A DNA stretch of 64,000 bases, taken from positions 434,001-498,000 of the forward strand of contig NZ_QWEV01000005.1 in assembly GCF_003858395.1 (NCBI RefSeq). The letters are read 5' to 3'. The stretch is from Acidipila sp. EB88 (GTDB lineage: Bacteria > Acidobacteriota > Terriglobia > Terriglobales > Acidobacteriaceae). Below are positions 1 through 8,904 of the stretch, one piece after another. Within the stretch, counting starts at the first letter, position 1; each line of letters opens with the position of its first letter. The position numbers and the translations under genes are program-made. A model generated the notes under the pieces. The model ran no database searches. It was not told where the DNA came from and saw only the letters and a list, made by a program, of their open reading frames with translations.

Positions 1-39
1 CCTCCGGAGACCCGCGTTACGCTGCCCGAGGGCGAATAA
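1..39 (+). CDS. 3' end of an unidentified gene
   Basis: Frame 1 is open from the window edge to a TAA at 37-39 and encodes the tail PPETRVTLPEGE. It lies on the same strand as the phosphate-binding protein gene that follows about 90 bases later, so it is probably the C-terminus of the preceding gene. Too little is visible to name a family, and the reading frame itself is inferred only from the stop codon and the codon use. Confidence 0.4.
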   Translation, partial: PPETRVTLPEGE

Positions 40-127
40 GCGGTGGTCAGTGTCAGGCCTGCGGGGCCGCGCCCTGCGGGCAACTGCGTCCGCGCTTCTA
101 TCCTCTAGGTAGGTGGAGATCTCCCGA

Positions 128-1204
128 GTGAACCTTTTCGTTTCGCGACGTGTACTTGCCCTCGCCCTGACTGCCGTTGTCTGTGGCAGCCTCACTGCCT
201 GCAAACCCGGCTCCGACAGCGGCAGCGGTTCCGCGATGTTGTCGGGCGCGGGCAGCACCTTTGTCTACCCGGTGATGACGCGCTGGATCGAGCAGTACAG
301 CCAGGCTCACACCGGCACGCAGATCAACTACCAGTCGATCGGCTCCGGCGGCGGTATCGAGCAGGTCAAGAACAAGACCGTGGACTTCGGCGCTTCGGAT
401 GCCGCGCTTACCGACGCGCAGTTGCAGACGATGCCGGCCGTGGTGCAGATTCCCGAGTCCGCAGGCCCGGTGTGCCTGACTTACAACCTGCCGGGCTTCA
501 CCGGTACGCTGCAGCTGTCCCCGGCCACGCTTGCCGGCATGTTCCTGGGCACCATCAAGACCTGGAGCGACCCGGCGGTTGCGAAGGATAACCCCGGCGC
601 CAGGCTGCCGGGGCTGCCGGTCGTGATCGTGCACCGCGCCGACGGCAGCGGCACCACCGCTATCTTCACCGACTACCTTGCCGCGGTCAGTCCGGTATGG
701 AAGTCCAAGGTGGGTGCGGGCAAAAGTGTGAGCTGGCCGCTGGGCCTCGGCGGCAAGGGCAGCGAGGGCGTCACCGGCCAGCTTCGCCAGTCACCTGGCG
801 CCATTGGCTACGTCGAACTCACCTATGCCGAGCAAAATAAGCTGCCGGAAATCAAGGTCGAGAATGCAGCCGGGGCCTTCGTGGCGCCCACCGCTGCCGG
901 CAGCACCGCGGCCATCAACGCGTTTGCTACCCAGCTCGCTCAGGATCCCCGCGCCTCCATCGTCAACCCACCCGCTTCAGCAAAAGATGCCTACCCGATC
1001 TCCGGCCTGACCTTCCTGATCCTGCCGAAGGACGGCCCCGACAAGACCAGGCGCACCGCGCTTAAGGGCTTCGTGCGGTACATCATCAGCGACGGCCAGA
1101 CCGTGGCCGGGTCTCTCAACTATGCGCCGCTGCCCGACAACATGAAGCAGTACGACGCTGCGCAGCTGAAACTACTGACCGCCGCGGGACAGCCACTGCC
1201 ATAG
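128..1204 (+). CDS. pstS: Phosphate ABC transporter substrate-binding lipoprotein PstS
   Basis: This is the periplasmic or membrane-tethered phosphate receptor of the Pst ABC importer. The N-terminus has a basic start, a hydrophobic stretch and a lipobox ending in SLTAC, with the lipidated Cys at about residue 25. The mature protein starts with the family signature GAGSTFVYPVMTRW. It carries the phosphate-binding loop RADGSGTTAIF and the typical segment GAIGYVELTYAEQ. The length of 358 residues fits PstS. GTG 128 is preferred because AGGTGGAG lies 8-10 bases upstream; an in-frame GTG at 113 would add five residues. A TATCCT hexamer at 99-104 could be a -10 box. No pstC, pstA, pstB or phoU is present downstream, because the next gene is convergent argS, so the transporter genes lie upstream or elsewhere. 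Confidence 0.93.
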   Translation: MNLFVSRRVLALALTAVVCGSLTACKPGSDSGSGSAMLSGAGSTFVYPVMTRWIEQYSQAHTGTQINYQSIGSGGGIEQVKNKTVDFGASDAALTDAQLQTMPAVVQIPESAGPVCLTYNLPGFTGTLQLSPATLAGMFLGTIKTWSDPAVAKDNPGARLPGLPVVIVHRADGSGTTAIFTDYLAAVSPVWKSKVGAGKSVSWPLGLGGKGSEGVTGQLRQSPGAIGYVELTYAEQNKLPEIKVENAAGAFVAPTAAGSTAAINAFATQLAQDPRASIVNPPASAKDAYPISGLTFLILPKDGPDKTRRTALKGFVRYIISDGQTVAGSLNYAPLPDNMKQYDAAQLKLLTAAGQPLP

Positions 1205-1210
1205 CAAAAC

Positions 1211-1361
1211 CGCCTGCGCGGCTCGCGGCCACTTCGTGGCGGGTATACCGGAAGAGCAAAAGCCTGAAAGCACCCCGGATAGATTCACCCGGGGTGCTTT
1301 CAGGCTTTTGTATTGAACGAGTACATGTCCCAAAGGGACCGCTCCCCGCGCAGGGGGTCTT
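1211..1361 (+). repeat. Dispersed terminator-containing element, copy A
   Basis: The left arm at 1211-1250 contains CCTGCGCGG followed by GGCCACTTCGTGGCGGGTAT. The right arm at 1335-1361 contains GGACCGC...CCCGCGCAGGGGGTCTT. Both arms recur at 15749-15874 in reverse-complement orientation, around a different core hairpin. The ends CCTGCGCGG and CCGCGCAGG are inverted repeats of each other. The right end touches the argS stop codon. The element type is unknown; it could be REP-like or MITE-like. Confidence 0.7.
1258..1309. terminator. Bidirectional terminator between pstS and argS
   Basis: Two 21-base arms (1258-1278 and 1289-1309) are perfectly complementary and enclose a 10-base loop. An A-run on the left and a T-run on the right make it able to terminate both convergent genes. 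It forms the core of a dispersed element described separately. Confidence 0.9.
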
Positions 1362-3345
1362 ACATCACCGCAGGCGCTTCGATGCCGAGGATGGCGAGCG
1401 AACGAACCAGCGCCTGTTCGGCGATGGCGGCGGTAGCAAGCAGCAGCGTTTTGCGGGCGGGGTCTTCTTCGGTGAGGATGTGGTGCTTGCGGTAGAAGGC
1501 GGAGAACTCCTGCGCGAGGAGGAAGCAGTGGCGCGCAAGGTGCGCGGGCTCGGCGGTGTCGCGGCACTGTTCGAGCACGAGGCCGGTCTTGGCGGCACGC
1601 AGCCACACCTGCCAGATGCTGTCACCAGCTTCGCCATCGAGGTGCGCGGCGAGGTCCAGGGTAGCGGCCTCGGCGAGCACGGCTGCGGGCGAGGCATTTG
1701 CCTTGCGAAAAATGGAGCGCGTGCGGACCACGGCGTACTGCTGGTACGGGCCCGTCTCGCCTTCGAACGAAAGCGCGTCCTTGAAGTCGAACGCGATCAC
1801 GGTGTTGCGAGTGAACTTGAGCATGAAGTAGCGCAGTGCGCCCACGGCGATCTGTTGCGCAGTCTGCGCGCGGTTCACTTCGCTGAGCTCGGGGTTGCGC
1901 TCATCGACCTCGGCGCGGGTCGCGGCGACGAGCCGATCGATCAGGTCATCGGCCTTGACGCCAAAACCCTTGCGGCCCGAGACCTCGATGTAAGCGCGGG
2001 CGCGATCCGCCTCGGCAACCTCGTAGCCCAGCTCGAGCGCGCAGCGTGGTGTGAGCGCGACCATCTCGTAGGAGAAGTGGGTGTAGCGTTCGGCCTGCGC
2101 GGCAAAACCCATGCCACGCAGCGCTTCGATGACGTTGCTTTGCGGGTCGGACTGGCGCGAGTCGATGACGTTGTAGATGGCGTCGGCTCCCCCGAAGTGC
2201 GGGTGCTCGGCCTCGCCGTGCTCGGCGGTGATCCAGCAGGTGGGGTGCCCGCTGTCCGACGGGTAGCGGAAAAACGGGTTATAGCCGAAGTCTTTGCCCA
2301 GCAGGCCGAACTTCCAGAGGTGGTACGCGATGTCCTTGCCCACGTAGGTGACGGTGCCATTGGAGCGCACGATCACCTTGGCTTCTTCGTCGGTCTCGCC
2401 CTCGGCCACGCCCTCGGTGTTGGCGCGCCGCATGATCCAGCAGCCGGTGTTTTTGCCTGCGGTCTCGAGCCGTAGCACGCCGGTTTCCTTGAGCTGCACA
2501 AAGGCCGCGTCCCAGAAGTGCAGGTGCAGGATCTCGCTTTCGCGTGGCAGCAGGTCGTAGGTGATGCCGAGGCGGAGCATCGTCTCGAGGTGCCGGCGCA
2601 CGATCAACGTGGCGACACGCTCGGCGATGGCGGCAGTGGGGTTGTTGCCCTGCTCAAGCCGGTGCAGCGTGTCGAGCCGCAACTGCTTGCGAGCGGCGTT
2701 CTCTTCGGGCGACCCCGCGGTGTACCACTGCGAGGTGCGCGCATACAGGTCCCAGCAGGCGAAGTCGATCCGCTCGGCTAGGCCTGCGATCCATTGCTCC
2801 ACGTCGCCCAGCGACAGCCCGAGCAGGTGTTCCAGGCCGACCACGATGTCGGCAACCTGTACGCCGGTGTTGTCGATGTAGTTCTGCACCGACACCTGGT
2901 CGCCAGTGGCGCGCAGGAGGCGCACAAACGTGTCGCCCAGGATCGCGTTGCGCAGGTGGCCGACGTGCGCGGCTTTGTTGGGATTGATCGAGGTGTGCTC
3001 GACCAGGGCATGCTGCGGCGTGCGCTCGATGAGCTCCGGCGTGCCCTCGGCCAGGATGCGCACGGCAGCCGAGCGGTCAAGCCGCGCATTGATGTAGCCT
3101 GCGCCCGCGACCTCGAAGCCGGCAAACCCGGGCACCGTGCCGAGCCCTGCGACGATCTCTTCCGCGATCTTGCGCGGGGCCTTGCGCAGCTCTTTCGCAA
3201 GCTTGAGCGCGACCGGCAGCGCGTACTCGCCGAAGCGCATCTCGGGCGGCTGCTCGATGGCGAACTGGGCGAGGTCAAGGTTGTACAGGGTGCGAAGGGT
3301 AGCCTGCAGCGCTGCTGCAAGCGTTTGCTGTGCCTGGAGATACAA
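1360..3345 (-). CDS. argS: Arginyl-tRNA synthetase
   Basis: A class I aminoacyl-tRNA synthetase that charges tRNA-Arg. The N-terminal additional domain occupies roughly residues 1-105. It is followed by the HIGH-type signature HVGH at 127-130 within SINPNKAAHVGHLRNAILGD. The Rossmann catalytic core comes next, and the C-terminal anticodon-binding helical domain includes GETGPYQQYAVVRTRSI. A canonical KMSK motif is not evident, which is common in ArgS. The length of 661 residues is somewhat longer than the typical 550-600. The start is TTG at 3345, preceded by AGGAAA seven bases upstream. The gene is convergent with pstS and appears monocistronic. Confidence 0.96.
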   Translation of the reverse strand: MYLQAQQTLAAALQATLRTLYNLDLAQFAIEQPPEMRFGEYALPVALKLAKELRKAPRKIAEEIVAGLGTVPGFAGFEVAGAGYINARLDRSAAVRILAEGTPELIERTPQHALVEHTSINPNKAAHVGHLRNAILGDTFVRLLRATGDQVSVQNYIDNTGVQVADIVVGLEHLLGLSLGDVEQWIAGLAERIDFACWDLYARTSQWYTAGSPEENAARKQLRLDTLHRLEQGNNPTAAIAERVATLIVRRHLETMLRLGITYDLLPRESEILHLHFWDAAFVQLKETGVLRLETAGKNTGCWIMRRANTEGVAEGETDEEAKVIVRSNGTVTYVGKDIAYHLWKFGLLGKDFGYNPFFRYPSDSGHPTCWITAEHGEAEHPHFGGADAIYNVIDSRQSDPQSNVIEALRGMGFAAQAERYTHFSYEMVALTPRCALELGYEVAEADRARAYIEVSGRKGFGVKADDLIDRLVAATRAEVDERNPELSEVNRAQTAQQIAVGALRYFMLKFTRNTVIAFDFKDALSFEGETGPYQQYAVVRTRSIFRKANASPAAVLAEAATLDLAAHLDGEAGDSIWQVWLRAAKTGLVLEQCRDTAEPAHLARHCFLLAQEFSAFYRKHHILTEEDPARKTLLLATAAIAEQALVRSLAILGIEAPAVM

Positions 3346-3377
3346 GGTCTGGTTTCCTATTCTGCTAAAGCTGGGGC

Positions 3378-3881
3378 CTACTTCACCCGTGAAGCGATCT
3401 CCGCCAGATCGAAGTGGATGGCACCGGATGCGAACTGCTGTGTTCCGCGAAGCTCACTGTCCACAAATTGCTCGAAGCGTCCGCTCTCAGGGTCCACGAC
3501 AAAGATCGACGGGACGCCCATCGCCTGATAGTCCAACAGCTTTATGCGCAGGCGCTTCACAGTATCCTCCGGACTTAAAACTTCAAACACTGCCAGCGGC
3601 GGCCGCACAGCGATGGGGTCCGGAGCAAAACTTGCATCCAGTATCGAGACGTCAGGCACGCGAAACCTCGTCGCCGCAACCTGCACCCGGTATTCCGGGC
3701 GAATCAGGATGTTCCACTCGTCTTCGTGCATGCCGAACCAACGTTGAATTGCGAACTGCCACGCCGAATGATCGTTCTCGCCCACAGCACGCTCCTCAAT
3801 GACTCCGTCAACAAACTCGGCATCGGGCTCATACGTCGTGTGCAGATACAACTCCAGGGGCACCCCTGCGGTCGTCGCCAT
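3378..3881 (-). CDS. Uma2 family endonuclease-like protein (DUF820)
   Basis: A 167-residue protein of the Uma2/DUF820 group, which belongs to the PD-(D/E)XK nuclease superfamily. Visible features are an N-terminal segment ending in DAEFVDGVIEER, a central RVPDVSILD, the core AVFEVLSPEDT, and KLLDYQAMGVPSIFVVDPE. The order D, ExL, K-x-x-Y is typical of the family's presumed active site. The physiological role of Uma2 proteins is unknown. The open frame extends upstream to 4046, but ATG 3881 has GGGAGAAG eight bases before it and begins at the usual family N-terminus. It lies just upstream of argS on the same strand (32 bp gap) and is divergent from metG. Confidence 0.85.
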   Translation of the reverse strand: MATTAGVPLELYLHTTYEPDAEFVDGVIEERAVGENDHSAWQFAIQRWFGMHEDEWNILIRPEYRVQVAATRFRVPDVSILDASFAPDPIAVRPPLAVFEVLSPEDTVKRLRIKLLDYQAMGVPSIFVVDPESGRFEQFVDSELRGTQQFASGAIHFDLAEIASRVK

Positions 3882-4029
3882 ACGCACTTCTCCCAGGCAT
3901 CGCTCTCGGGCTGAGTGTATCAGCGCAACGAGCTGATTCGGCACGCGTCCCTGCCGTGCGCGTGCGATCTCCCTGCGCAGGGCTGATACGATGGGGGTTG
4001 CGACGGCTTGCGCCGTAGCCCCAACACCC

Positions 4030-6243
4030 ATGCCCGATACCAGCACGCCCTTCTACCTCACGACGCCGATCTACTACGTCAACGCGCGTCCGCACATCGG
4101 GCACACCTACACCACGGTGGTCAGCGATGCCATCGCCCGGCGCCGCCGTTTGCTCGGGCAGGACGTCTGGTTTCTGACCGGCACCGACGAGCACGGGCAG
4201 AAGATCGAGCGCTCGGCGGAAAAAGCCGGGATCGCGCCGCAACAATTCACCGACCAGGTGTCAGCCGAGTTCCGCGGGCTGTGGGACCAGATGGGTCTCA
4301 CCTACGATGACTACATCCGCACCACGGAAGAGCGGCACAAACGCGGCGTGCACAAGCTCTGGAACGTGCTGAAAGAGCGGGGCTACCTTTATAAGGGCAC
4401 CTACACCGGGCAGTACTGCGTGTGGGACGAGCTCTACGTGGAAGCCGGCCCCGGCGCGGCCTGCCCCGACTGCGGGCGCATTACCGAGACGGTGAGCGAG
4501 GAAAACTACTTCTTCAAGCTTTCCGCATTCGAGAACCGCCTGCTTGAGCTATACGCCGAGCAGCCCGGGCTCATCCAGCCGGAGACACGTCGCAACGAGG
4601 TGCTCGCCTTCGTGCGCGGCGGCCTGCGCGACCTTTCCGTGTCGCGCACCAGCTTCAAGTGGGGCATCCCGGTGCCCGGGGACGAGTCGCATGTCATCTA
4701 CGTCTGGCTCGACGCGCTGGCCAACTACATCACCGCCCTCGGCTACGGGTCGGAGGATGAGTCCGCGTTTCACAAGTACTGGCCGGCCCAGCTGCACATC
4801 ATCGGCAAGGAGATTTCGCGGTTCCACTGCGTATACTGGCCCGCGTTTCTGATGGCTGCCGGATTGCCTTTGCCCACGGCCGTGGTCGCGCACGGATGGC
4901 TGCTGTTCGAGCAGTCCAAGATGTCCAAGTCGCGCGGCAACATCGTGCGCTCGGAGACGATCCTGGCCGTGCTGGGCGCCGATGCCCTGCGCTACTTCCT
5001 CTTGCGCGAGATCGTGTTCGGACAGGATGGCTCGTTCTCATTTGACGCGCTGGTGCAGCGCTATAACGCCGACCTCGCCAACGGACTCGGCAATCTCGTG
5101 AGCCGCACACTAGCCATGATCGAGAAGTATTTCAGTGGCGTGATCCCGGAGGCCTCTGCTGCCGAGAGCATCCAGGCGGCCGCGGAGCAGTGCATCCAGA
5201 CCTTCGGCGAGCGGTTCGACGCACTGGACTTCTCCCGTGCGCTGGAGAGTGCATGGGCGCTGGTGGCGGTGATCGACGGCTACATCTCCGAGCAGGCGCC
5301 ATGGAAGCTGGCCAAGCAGGCGGACGCAGGCGATGAGGCGAGCCGGGAGCAGCTCAAGACGGTGCTGGCCGCCTGTGCCGAAGCGATCCGCGTGCTGACT
5401 GCGCTGGTGTACCCGGTGCTGCCCGAGGCCGCCGCAAAGATCTGGACACAGCTTGGGCTGGGCGACCTGCACCAGGCTGATCTGAAAGACCTTCACTGGG
5501 GAGGGCTGCAGCCAGGCGCACGCCTGGGCGCGCTCGGCCCCGTTTTTCCAAGGGCGGACAAAGATGCCGCCGAGAGGATGCAAGCCATGGAACAGGACAA
5601 CGCACGCAACGCTGCGGCACAGGCGGCCGAGACCGCGCCCGCAAGCCCCACCACCCCGCAGTCTGTGCCGGCTCCGGTCGACCAGTCGATCAGCCACCCC
5701 AACCTCGAGAGCGGTCCGGTTCCCGTATCCCCCGCGACGGCCCTGGCCACCCCGCCGGAGCAGACGGCCGATGCGTCTCTGCCGCTTGGTGCCTTCATGC
5801 CCGGGCTTGGCGCCATGGAAGACGCCGCGATTGTCGGCCAGATCACGACCCCGGCCATGGTCGAGACCGCCAACGTGAACGATGCCCCTGCAGCCGCGCG
5901 CCCCGACGCCGTGCCGCAGATCACCATTGATGACTTCCTCAAGGTAGAACTGCGGGTGGCGCAGATCCTGGTTGCCGAGCGCGTGCCCAAAGCCGACAAG
6001 CTGCTGCGCCTCGAGGTCGATCTCGGCTACGAGCAGCGGCAGATCCTGGCCGGCATCGCCGAAACCTACGCGCCCGAGTCGCTGGTGGGCCGCAAGGTCG
6101 TTATCGTCGCCAATCTGGCACCGCGCAAACTGCGCGGCTTTGAGTCGAACGGCATGGTCGTCGCTGCCTCGCTTGGCGAGCACGGCAAGCCGTCGCTCGC
6201 CGGCTTCCTCGATCACGTCGAGATCGGCGCACGCCTCAAGTAA
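4030..6243 (+). CDS. metG: Methionyl-tRNA synthetase with C-terminal Trbp-type tRNA-binding domain
   Basis: Charges tRNA-Met. The HIGH motif PHIGH is at residues 21-25, and KMSKS at about 297-301 lies within SKMSKSRGN. The zinc-knuckle region is reduced, with CVWDELY followed by CPDCGR, so one Cys of a usual pair is missing. After the anticodon-binding helices a Pro/Ala/Thr-rich linker of about 120 residues (roughly 510-630) leads to an EMAP-II/Trbp111 OB-fold (about 632-737). That domain is marked by DFLKVELRVAQI and LAPRKLRGFESNGMV and normally aids dimerisation and tRNA binding. The total of 737 residues is long because of the linker. ATG 4030 begins at the family N-terminus; an in-frame ATG at 3991 would add 13 residues, and neither has a clear Shine-Dalgarno sequence. 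Confidence 0.96.
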   Translation: MPDTSTPFYLTTPIYYVNARPHIGHTYTTVVSDAIARRRRLLGQDVWFLTGTDEHGQKIERSAEKAGIAPQQFTDQVSAEFRGLWDQMGLTYDDYIRTTEERHKRGVHKLWNVLKERGYLYKGTYTGQYCVWDELYVEAGPGAACPDCGRITETVSEENYFFKLSAFENRLLELYAEQPGLIQPETRRNEVLAFVRGGLRDLSVSRTSFKWGIPVPGDESHVIYVWLDALANYITALGYGSEDESAFHKYWPAQLHIIGKEISRFHCVYWPAFLMAAGLPLPTAVVAHGWLLFEQSKMSKSRGNIVRSETILAVLGADALRYFLLREIVFGQDGSFSFDALVQRYNADLANGLGNLVSRTLAMIEKYFSGVIPEASAAESIQAAAEQCIQTFGERFDALDFSRALESAWALVAVIDGYISEQAPWKLAKQADAGDEASREQLKTVLAACAEAIRVLTALVYPVLPEAAAKIWTQLGLGDLHQADLKDLHWGGLQPGARLGALGPVFPRADKDAAERMQAMEQDNARNAAAQAAETAPASPTTPQSVPAPVDQSISHPNLESGPVPVSPATALATPPEQTADASLPLGAFMPGLGAMEDAAIVGQITTPAMVETANVNDAPAAARPDAVPQITIDDFLKVELRVAQILVAERVPKADKLLRLEVDLGYEQRQILAGIAETYAPESLVGRKVVIVANLAPRKLRGFESNGMVVAASLGEHGKPSLAGFLDHVEIGARLK

Positions 6244-6266
6244 CACTCCCTCGCGGAGACAGGAAC

Positions 6267-6292
6267 CGGCGCGGCTGTTTCCGCCCGCGCCG
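6267..6292 (+). other. GC-rich hairpin between metG and tatD-like gene
   Basis: CGGCGCGG (6267-6274) pairs with CCGCGCCG (6285-6292) around a 10-base loop. No T-run follows, so it could be a weak terminator, an mRNA-stability element or incidental. The 97-bp gap leaves it open whether metG and the next gene are cotranscribed. Confidence 0.35.
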
Positions 6293-6340
6293 CTTTCCTG
6301 CATCCCACCTGCTGTTCTCCCACTTTGAAAGGATCCACCC

Positions 6341-7195
6341 TTGCTGGTTGATTCGCACGCCCATCTCGACCATGAGCGCTTTGGCGACGAGCTTGAACTG
6401 CTGCTCGGCCGGGCCTGGCAGGCAGGGGTGCGCACCATCCTCTCGATCGGTATCGGCGAAGGCCCATCCTCAATGGACGGCGCGCTCAAGATCGCCCGCG
6501 CCTACCGCGACAAGGAAAAGACCCCGCGCATCTACGCTACTGCCGGCGTGCACCCGCAGGAAGCCGCCAAGTGGGACACTGTTGCGCTCTCCAACCTCGA
6601 CGCCCTGCTGGCAGAACCGGAAGTGCTGGCGTGCGGCGAAATCGGCCTCGATTTCTACCACAACGACAACCCATCCATCGAGGTCCAGCGGGAGTGCTTC
6701 CGCGCCCAGATGGAAGTAGCCGCTGCGCACCGCAAGCCGATCATCATTCATTGCCGCCCCGGCACGGCACTCGACCAGGATGCCGACGAACCACAGGACG
6801 CCTGGGAACAGTGCCTCGGCATGCTCGAACAACACTGGGCGCCCACTGGTCTCCGCGGCATCCTTCACTGCTTTACCGGCGACCTGGGCCAGGCTCATCG
6901 CGCCCTTGCGCTCGGCTTCATGATCTCCTTCGCCGGCAACGTGACCTATCCCAGTGCCGGCGCTCTCCGCGTCATTGCCGGCACTGTTCCTGCCGACCGC
7001 CTGCTGATCGAGACTGATTGCCCGTTCCTAGCGCCCATTCCGGAGCGCGGCAAGCGCAACGAGCCGGCCCTGGTCGCGCGCACGGCGGAGGTCCTGGCAC
7101 AGGTGCGGGGCATCTCCTCGACCGAGCTCGCCAGGCTGACAGAGGATAACTTTTACAGTTTTTTCCATCCTGCCGACGCGGTTCCAGCCAGCTGA
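6341..7195 (+). CDS. TatD family metal-dependent hydrolase
   Basis: A 284-residue TIM-barrel metallohydrolase of the TatD DNase family, with 3'-5' exonuclease activity in characterised members. The metal-binding set is visible: HAH in VDSHAHLDH near residue 6, Glu in CGEIGLDFYH, His in PIIIHCRP, His in GILHCFTGD and Asp in ETDCPFLAP. The TTG start at 6341 follows GAAAGGATC. It sits immediately after metG, a pairing seen in many bacteria (metG-tatD), which suggests cotranscription. Confidence 0.92.
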   Translation: MLVDSHAHLDHERFGDELELLLGRAWQAGVRTILSIGIGEGPSSMDGALKIARAYRDKEKTPRIYATAGVHPQEAAKWDTVALSNLDALLAEPEVLACGEIGLDFYHNDNPSIEVQRECFRAQMEVAAAHRKPIIIHCRPGTALDQDADEPQDAWEQCLGMLEQHWAPTGLRGILHCFTGDLGQAHRALALGFMISFAGNVTYPSAGALRVIAGTVPADRLLIETDCPFLAPIPERGKRNEPALVARTAEVLAQVRGISSTELARLTEDNFYSFFHPADAVPAS

Positions 7196-7255
7196 GCGGG
7201 GCGCGGCAGCCGGTTTGCACCCATAATAGAAACTGACAGTACGGAGCAAGAGAGC

Positions 7256-7759
7256 ATGGCAGCAGACAATTCGTTCGACATCGTTTCCAAGGTAGAGCTG
7301 CAGGAAGTCAAGAACGCGATCGACCAGGCGACCAAGGAAGTCAACGCCCGCTTCGACCTCAAGGACTCCAAGTCCTCGATCAAGCTCGACGGCGACGAGA
7401 AGGGCCTGGAACTCGCCTCGCAAGACAGCTACAAGCTGGAAGCCGTGACCCAGATCCTGGAGCAGAAGCTGATCAAGCGCGGCATCTCCATCAAGTCGCT
7501 CGAGTTCGGCAAGGTCGAGGCGGCCTCTGGCTCCAGCGTGCGGCAAAAGGTGACGCTCAAGCAAGGCATCGCCATCGAGAAGGCCAAGGAAATTGTTCGC
7601 ATCGTCAAGGACTCCAAGACCAAGGTGCAGGCGACGATCCAGGGCGAGACGGTGCGCATCACCGGCAAGGATCGCGATACTCTGCAGGAGACCATCGCCC
7701 TGCTGAAGAAGCAGGACTTGGGCATCGACATGCAGTTTACGAATTTTCGCTCGAACTAG
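7256..7759 (+). CDS. yajQ: YajQ family nucleotide/cyclic di-GMP-binding protein
   Basis: A small cytoplasmic protein of 167 residues with the two ferredoxin-like repeats of the YajQ family. Some members bind cyclic di-GMP and modulate transcription regulators. Diagnostic segments are the N-terminus NSFDIVSKVELQEVKNAI, NARFDLKDSKSSI and the C-terminal ending DLGIDMQFTNFRSN. The ATG at 7256 has GGAG ten bases upstream. A PAS-GGDEF-EAL protein lies elsewhere in the window (56.7 kb), so cyclic di-GMP signalling is plausible in this organism, but a link between the two genes is inference. Confidence 0.93.
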   Translation: MAADNSFDIVSKVELQEVKNAIDQATKEVNARFDLKDSKSSIKLDGDEKGLELASQDSYKLEAVTQILEQKLIKRGISIKSLEFGKVEAASGSSVRQKVTLKQGIAIEKAKEIVRIVKDSKTKVQATIQGETVRITGKDRDTLQETIALLKKQDLGIDMQFTNFRSN

Positions 7760-7829
7760 ATTTGTGCGCGGTCCAAGCCAGTTTGCGGTACGGAGTGGCC
7801 GGGGTGCATCAGTGTTGGCAGGAGAGTAT

Positions 7830-8819
7830 GTGGGGACTACAGCGATAGCAACAGCGAAAGAGGTGTTCGACCTCTTGCACGACGACCTCCTGGCGATTGA
7901 GCAGGAGTTTGGCCGCGACGCTGTTTCCTCCGTTGCAGCGATCACCGAGATCACCGGCTACCTGCGCGAGAGCGGCGGCAAGCGGCTGCGTCCCTCGCTG
8001 CTGCTGCTGGCCTGCCACAGCCTTGGTTACAGTGGCGCACCCATGCACCGCCTCGGCGCGGTGGTGGAGATGATTCACACAGCCACTCTGGTCCACGACG
8101 ACATCATTGATGGAGCGGAGTTGCGGCGCGGCCGCCCTTCACCCAATACGACGTGGGGCAACTCTCGCTGCGTGCTGGCCGGCGACTGGCTGTACATGCA
8201 GGCCTTCCGCATCGCGCTTGCCGAGCAGAACTTCCGCATCCTCGAACTGCTGATTGGCCTTACCCAGGTGATGGTCGAGGGCGAACTGCTGCAGACCGAG
8301 AAGCTTGGCCGCGCCGTCACCGCCGCTGAGTACAACGAGCTGATCTACCGCAAGACCGCCTGCCTGTTCGAGGTCTCGATGCGGCTGGGTGCGGTGCTTG
8401 CCGGCGCTGGTCCCGAGGTGGAGCAGTGCCTGGCCACCTATGGCCATTCGCTGGGCCTTGCCTTCCAGATTGTTGACGATGTGCTCGACCTGACGGCGGA
8501 CGAACAGGTGCTTGGCAAGCCGGTGGCCAGCGATCTGCGCGAGGGCAAGGCCACACTCGCGGTGGTGCATGCGCTCGAACATGCGTCCCCTGCCGAGCAG
8601 GAAGCGATCCTGCAGGTGCTGGCCGACGGAGCCTTCACCACCGTCCGCTACGAGGACGTGCTGGCAACGCTGGCCCGGCACGGCTCGATCGCGTTTGCCA
8701 TGCAGGTGGCGCGCGACCACGCGGAGACCGCCCGCCGTTCGCTTGATCTGCTGCCCGAGTCAGAGTACAAGCGTGCGCTGCTATGGGTGCCGGACTTCGT
8801 GGTCAATCGCGACAAGTAG
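7830..8819 (+). CDS. Polyprenyl (long-chain all-trans) diphosphate synthase
   Basis: Condenses isopentenyl diphosphate units onto an allylic primer, probably making the side chain of the respiratory quinone. The first aspartate-rich motif is VHDDIIDGAELRRGRPS and the second is QIVDDVLDLTADEQ. GGKRLRPSLLLLAC near the N-terminus is also typical. The small residues before the first DDxxD are consistent with a long-chain enzyme. GTG 7830 is preferred because AGGAG lies five bases upstream; the frame is open from GTG 7764, which would add 22 residues. The gene follows yajQ by 70 bases and ends at a strong terminator. Confidence 0.9.
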   Translation: MGTTAIATAKEVFDLLHDDLLAIEQEFGRDAVSSVAAITEITGYLRESGGKRLRPSLLLLACHSLGYSGAPMHRLGAVVEMIHTATLVHDDIIDGAELRRGRPSPNTTWGNSRCVLAGDWLYMQAFRIALAEQNFRILELLIGLTQVMVEGELLQTEKLGRAVTAAEYNELIYRKTACLFEVSMRLGAVLAGAGPEVEQCLATYGHSLGLAFQIVDDVLDLTADEQVLGKPVASDLREGKATLAVVHALEHASPAEQEAILQVLADGAFTTVRYEDVLATLARHGSIAFAMQVARDHAETARRSLDLLPESEYKRALLWVPDFVVNRDK

Positions 8820-8846
8820 CGCAAGGGTTCAAAGCACGCTGACAAT

Positions 8847-8875
8847 AAGAAGCCGCCCCGCAAGGGCGGCTTCTT
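8847..8875. terminator. Bidirectional terminator
   Basis: A 12-bp perfect stem (8847-8858 with 8864-8875) encloses a 5-base loop and lies between two convergent genes, the prenyl diphosphate synthase and the aldo/keto reductase. Short A and T runs flank it. Confidence 0.85.
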
Positions 8876-8904
8876 CGTTTGCAGTGTTGAGCAATTGCCT
8901 GCGG

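Noticed and set aside
5110-6489. A long minus-strand frame across the 3' half of metG
   Set aside because: It is a shadow of metG and of the start of the TatD gene, with no motif, no ribosome-binding site and a composition typical of an antisense frame.
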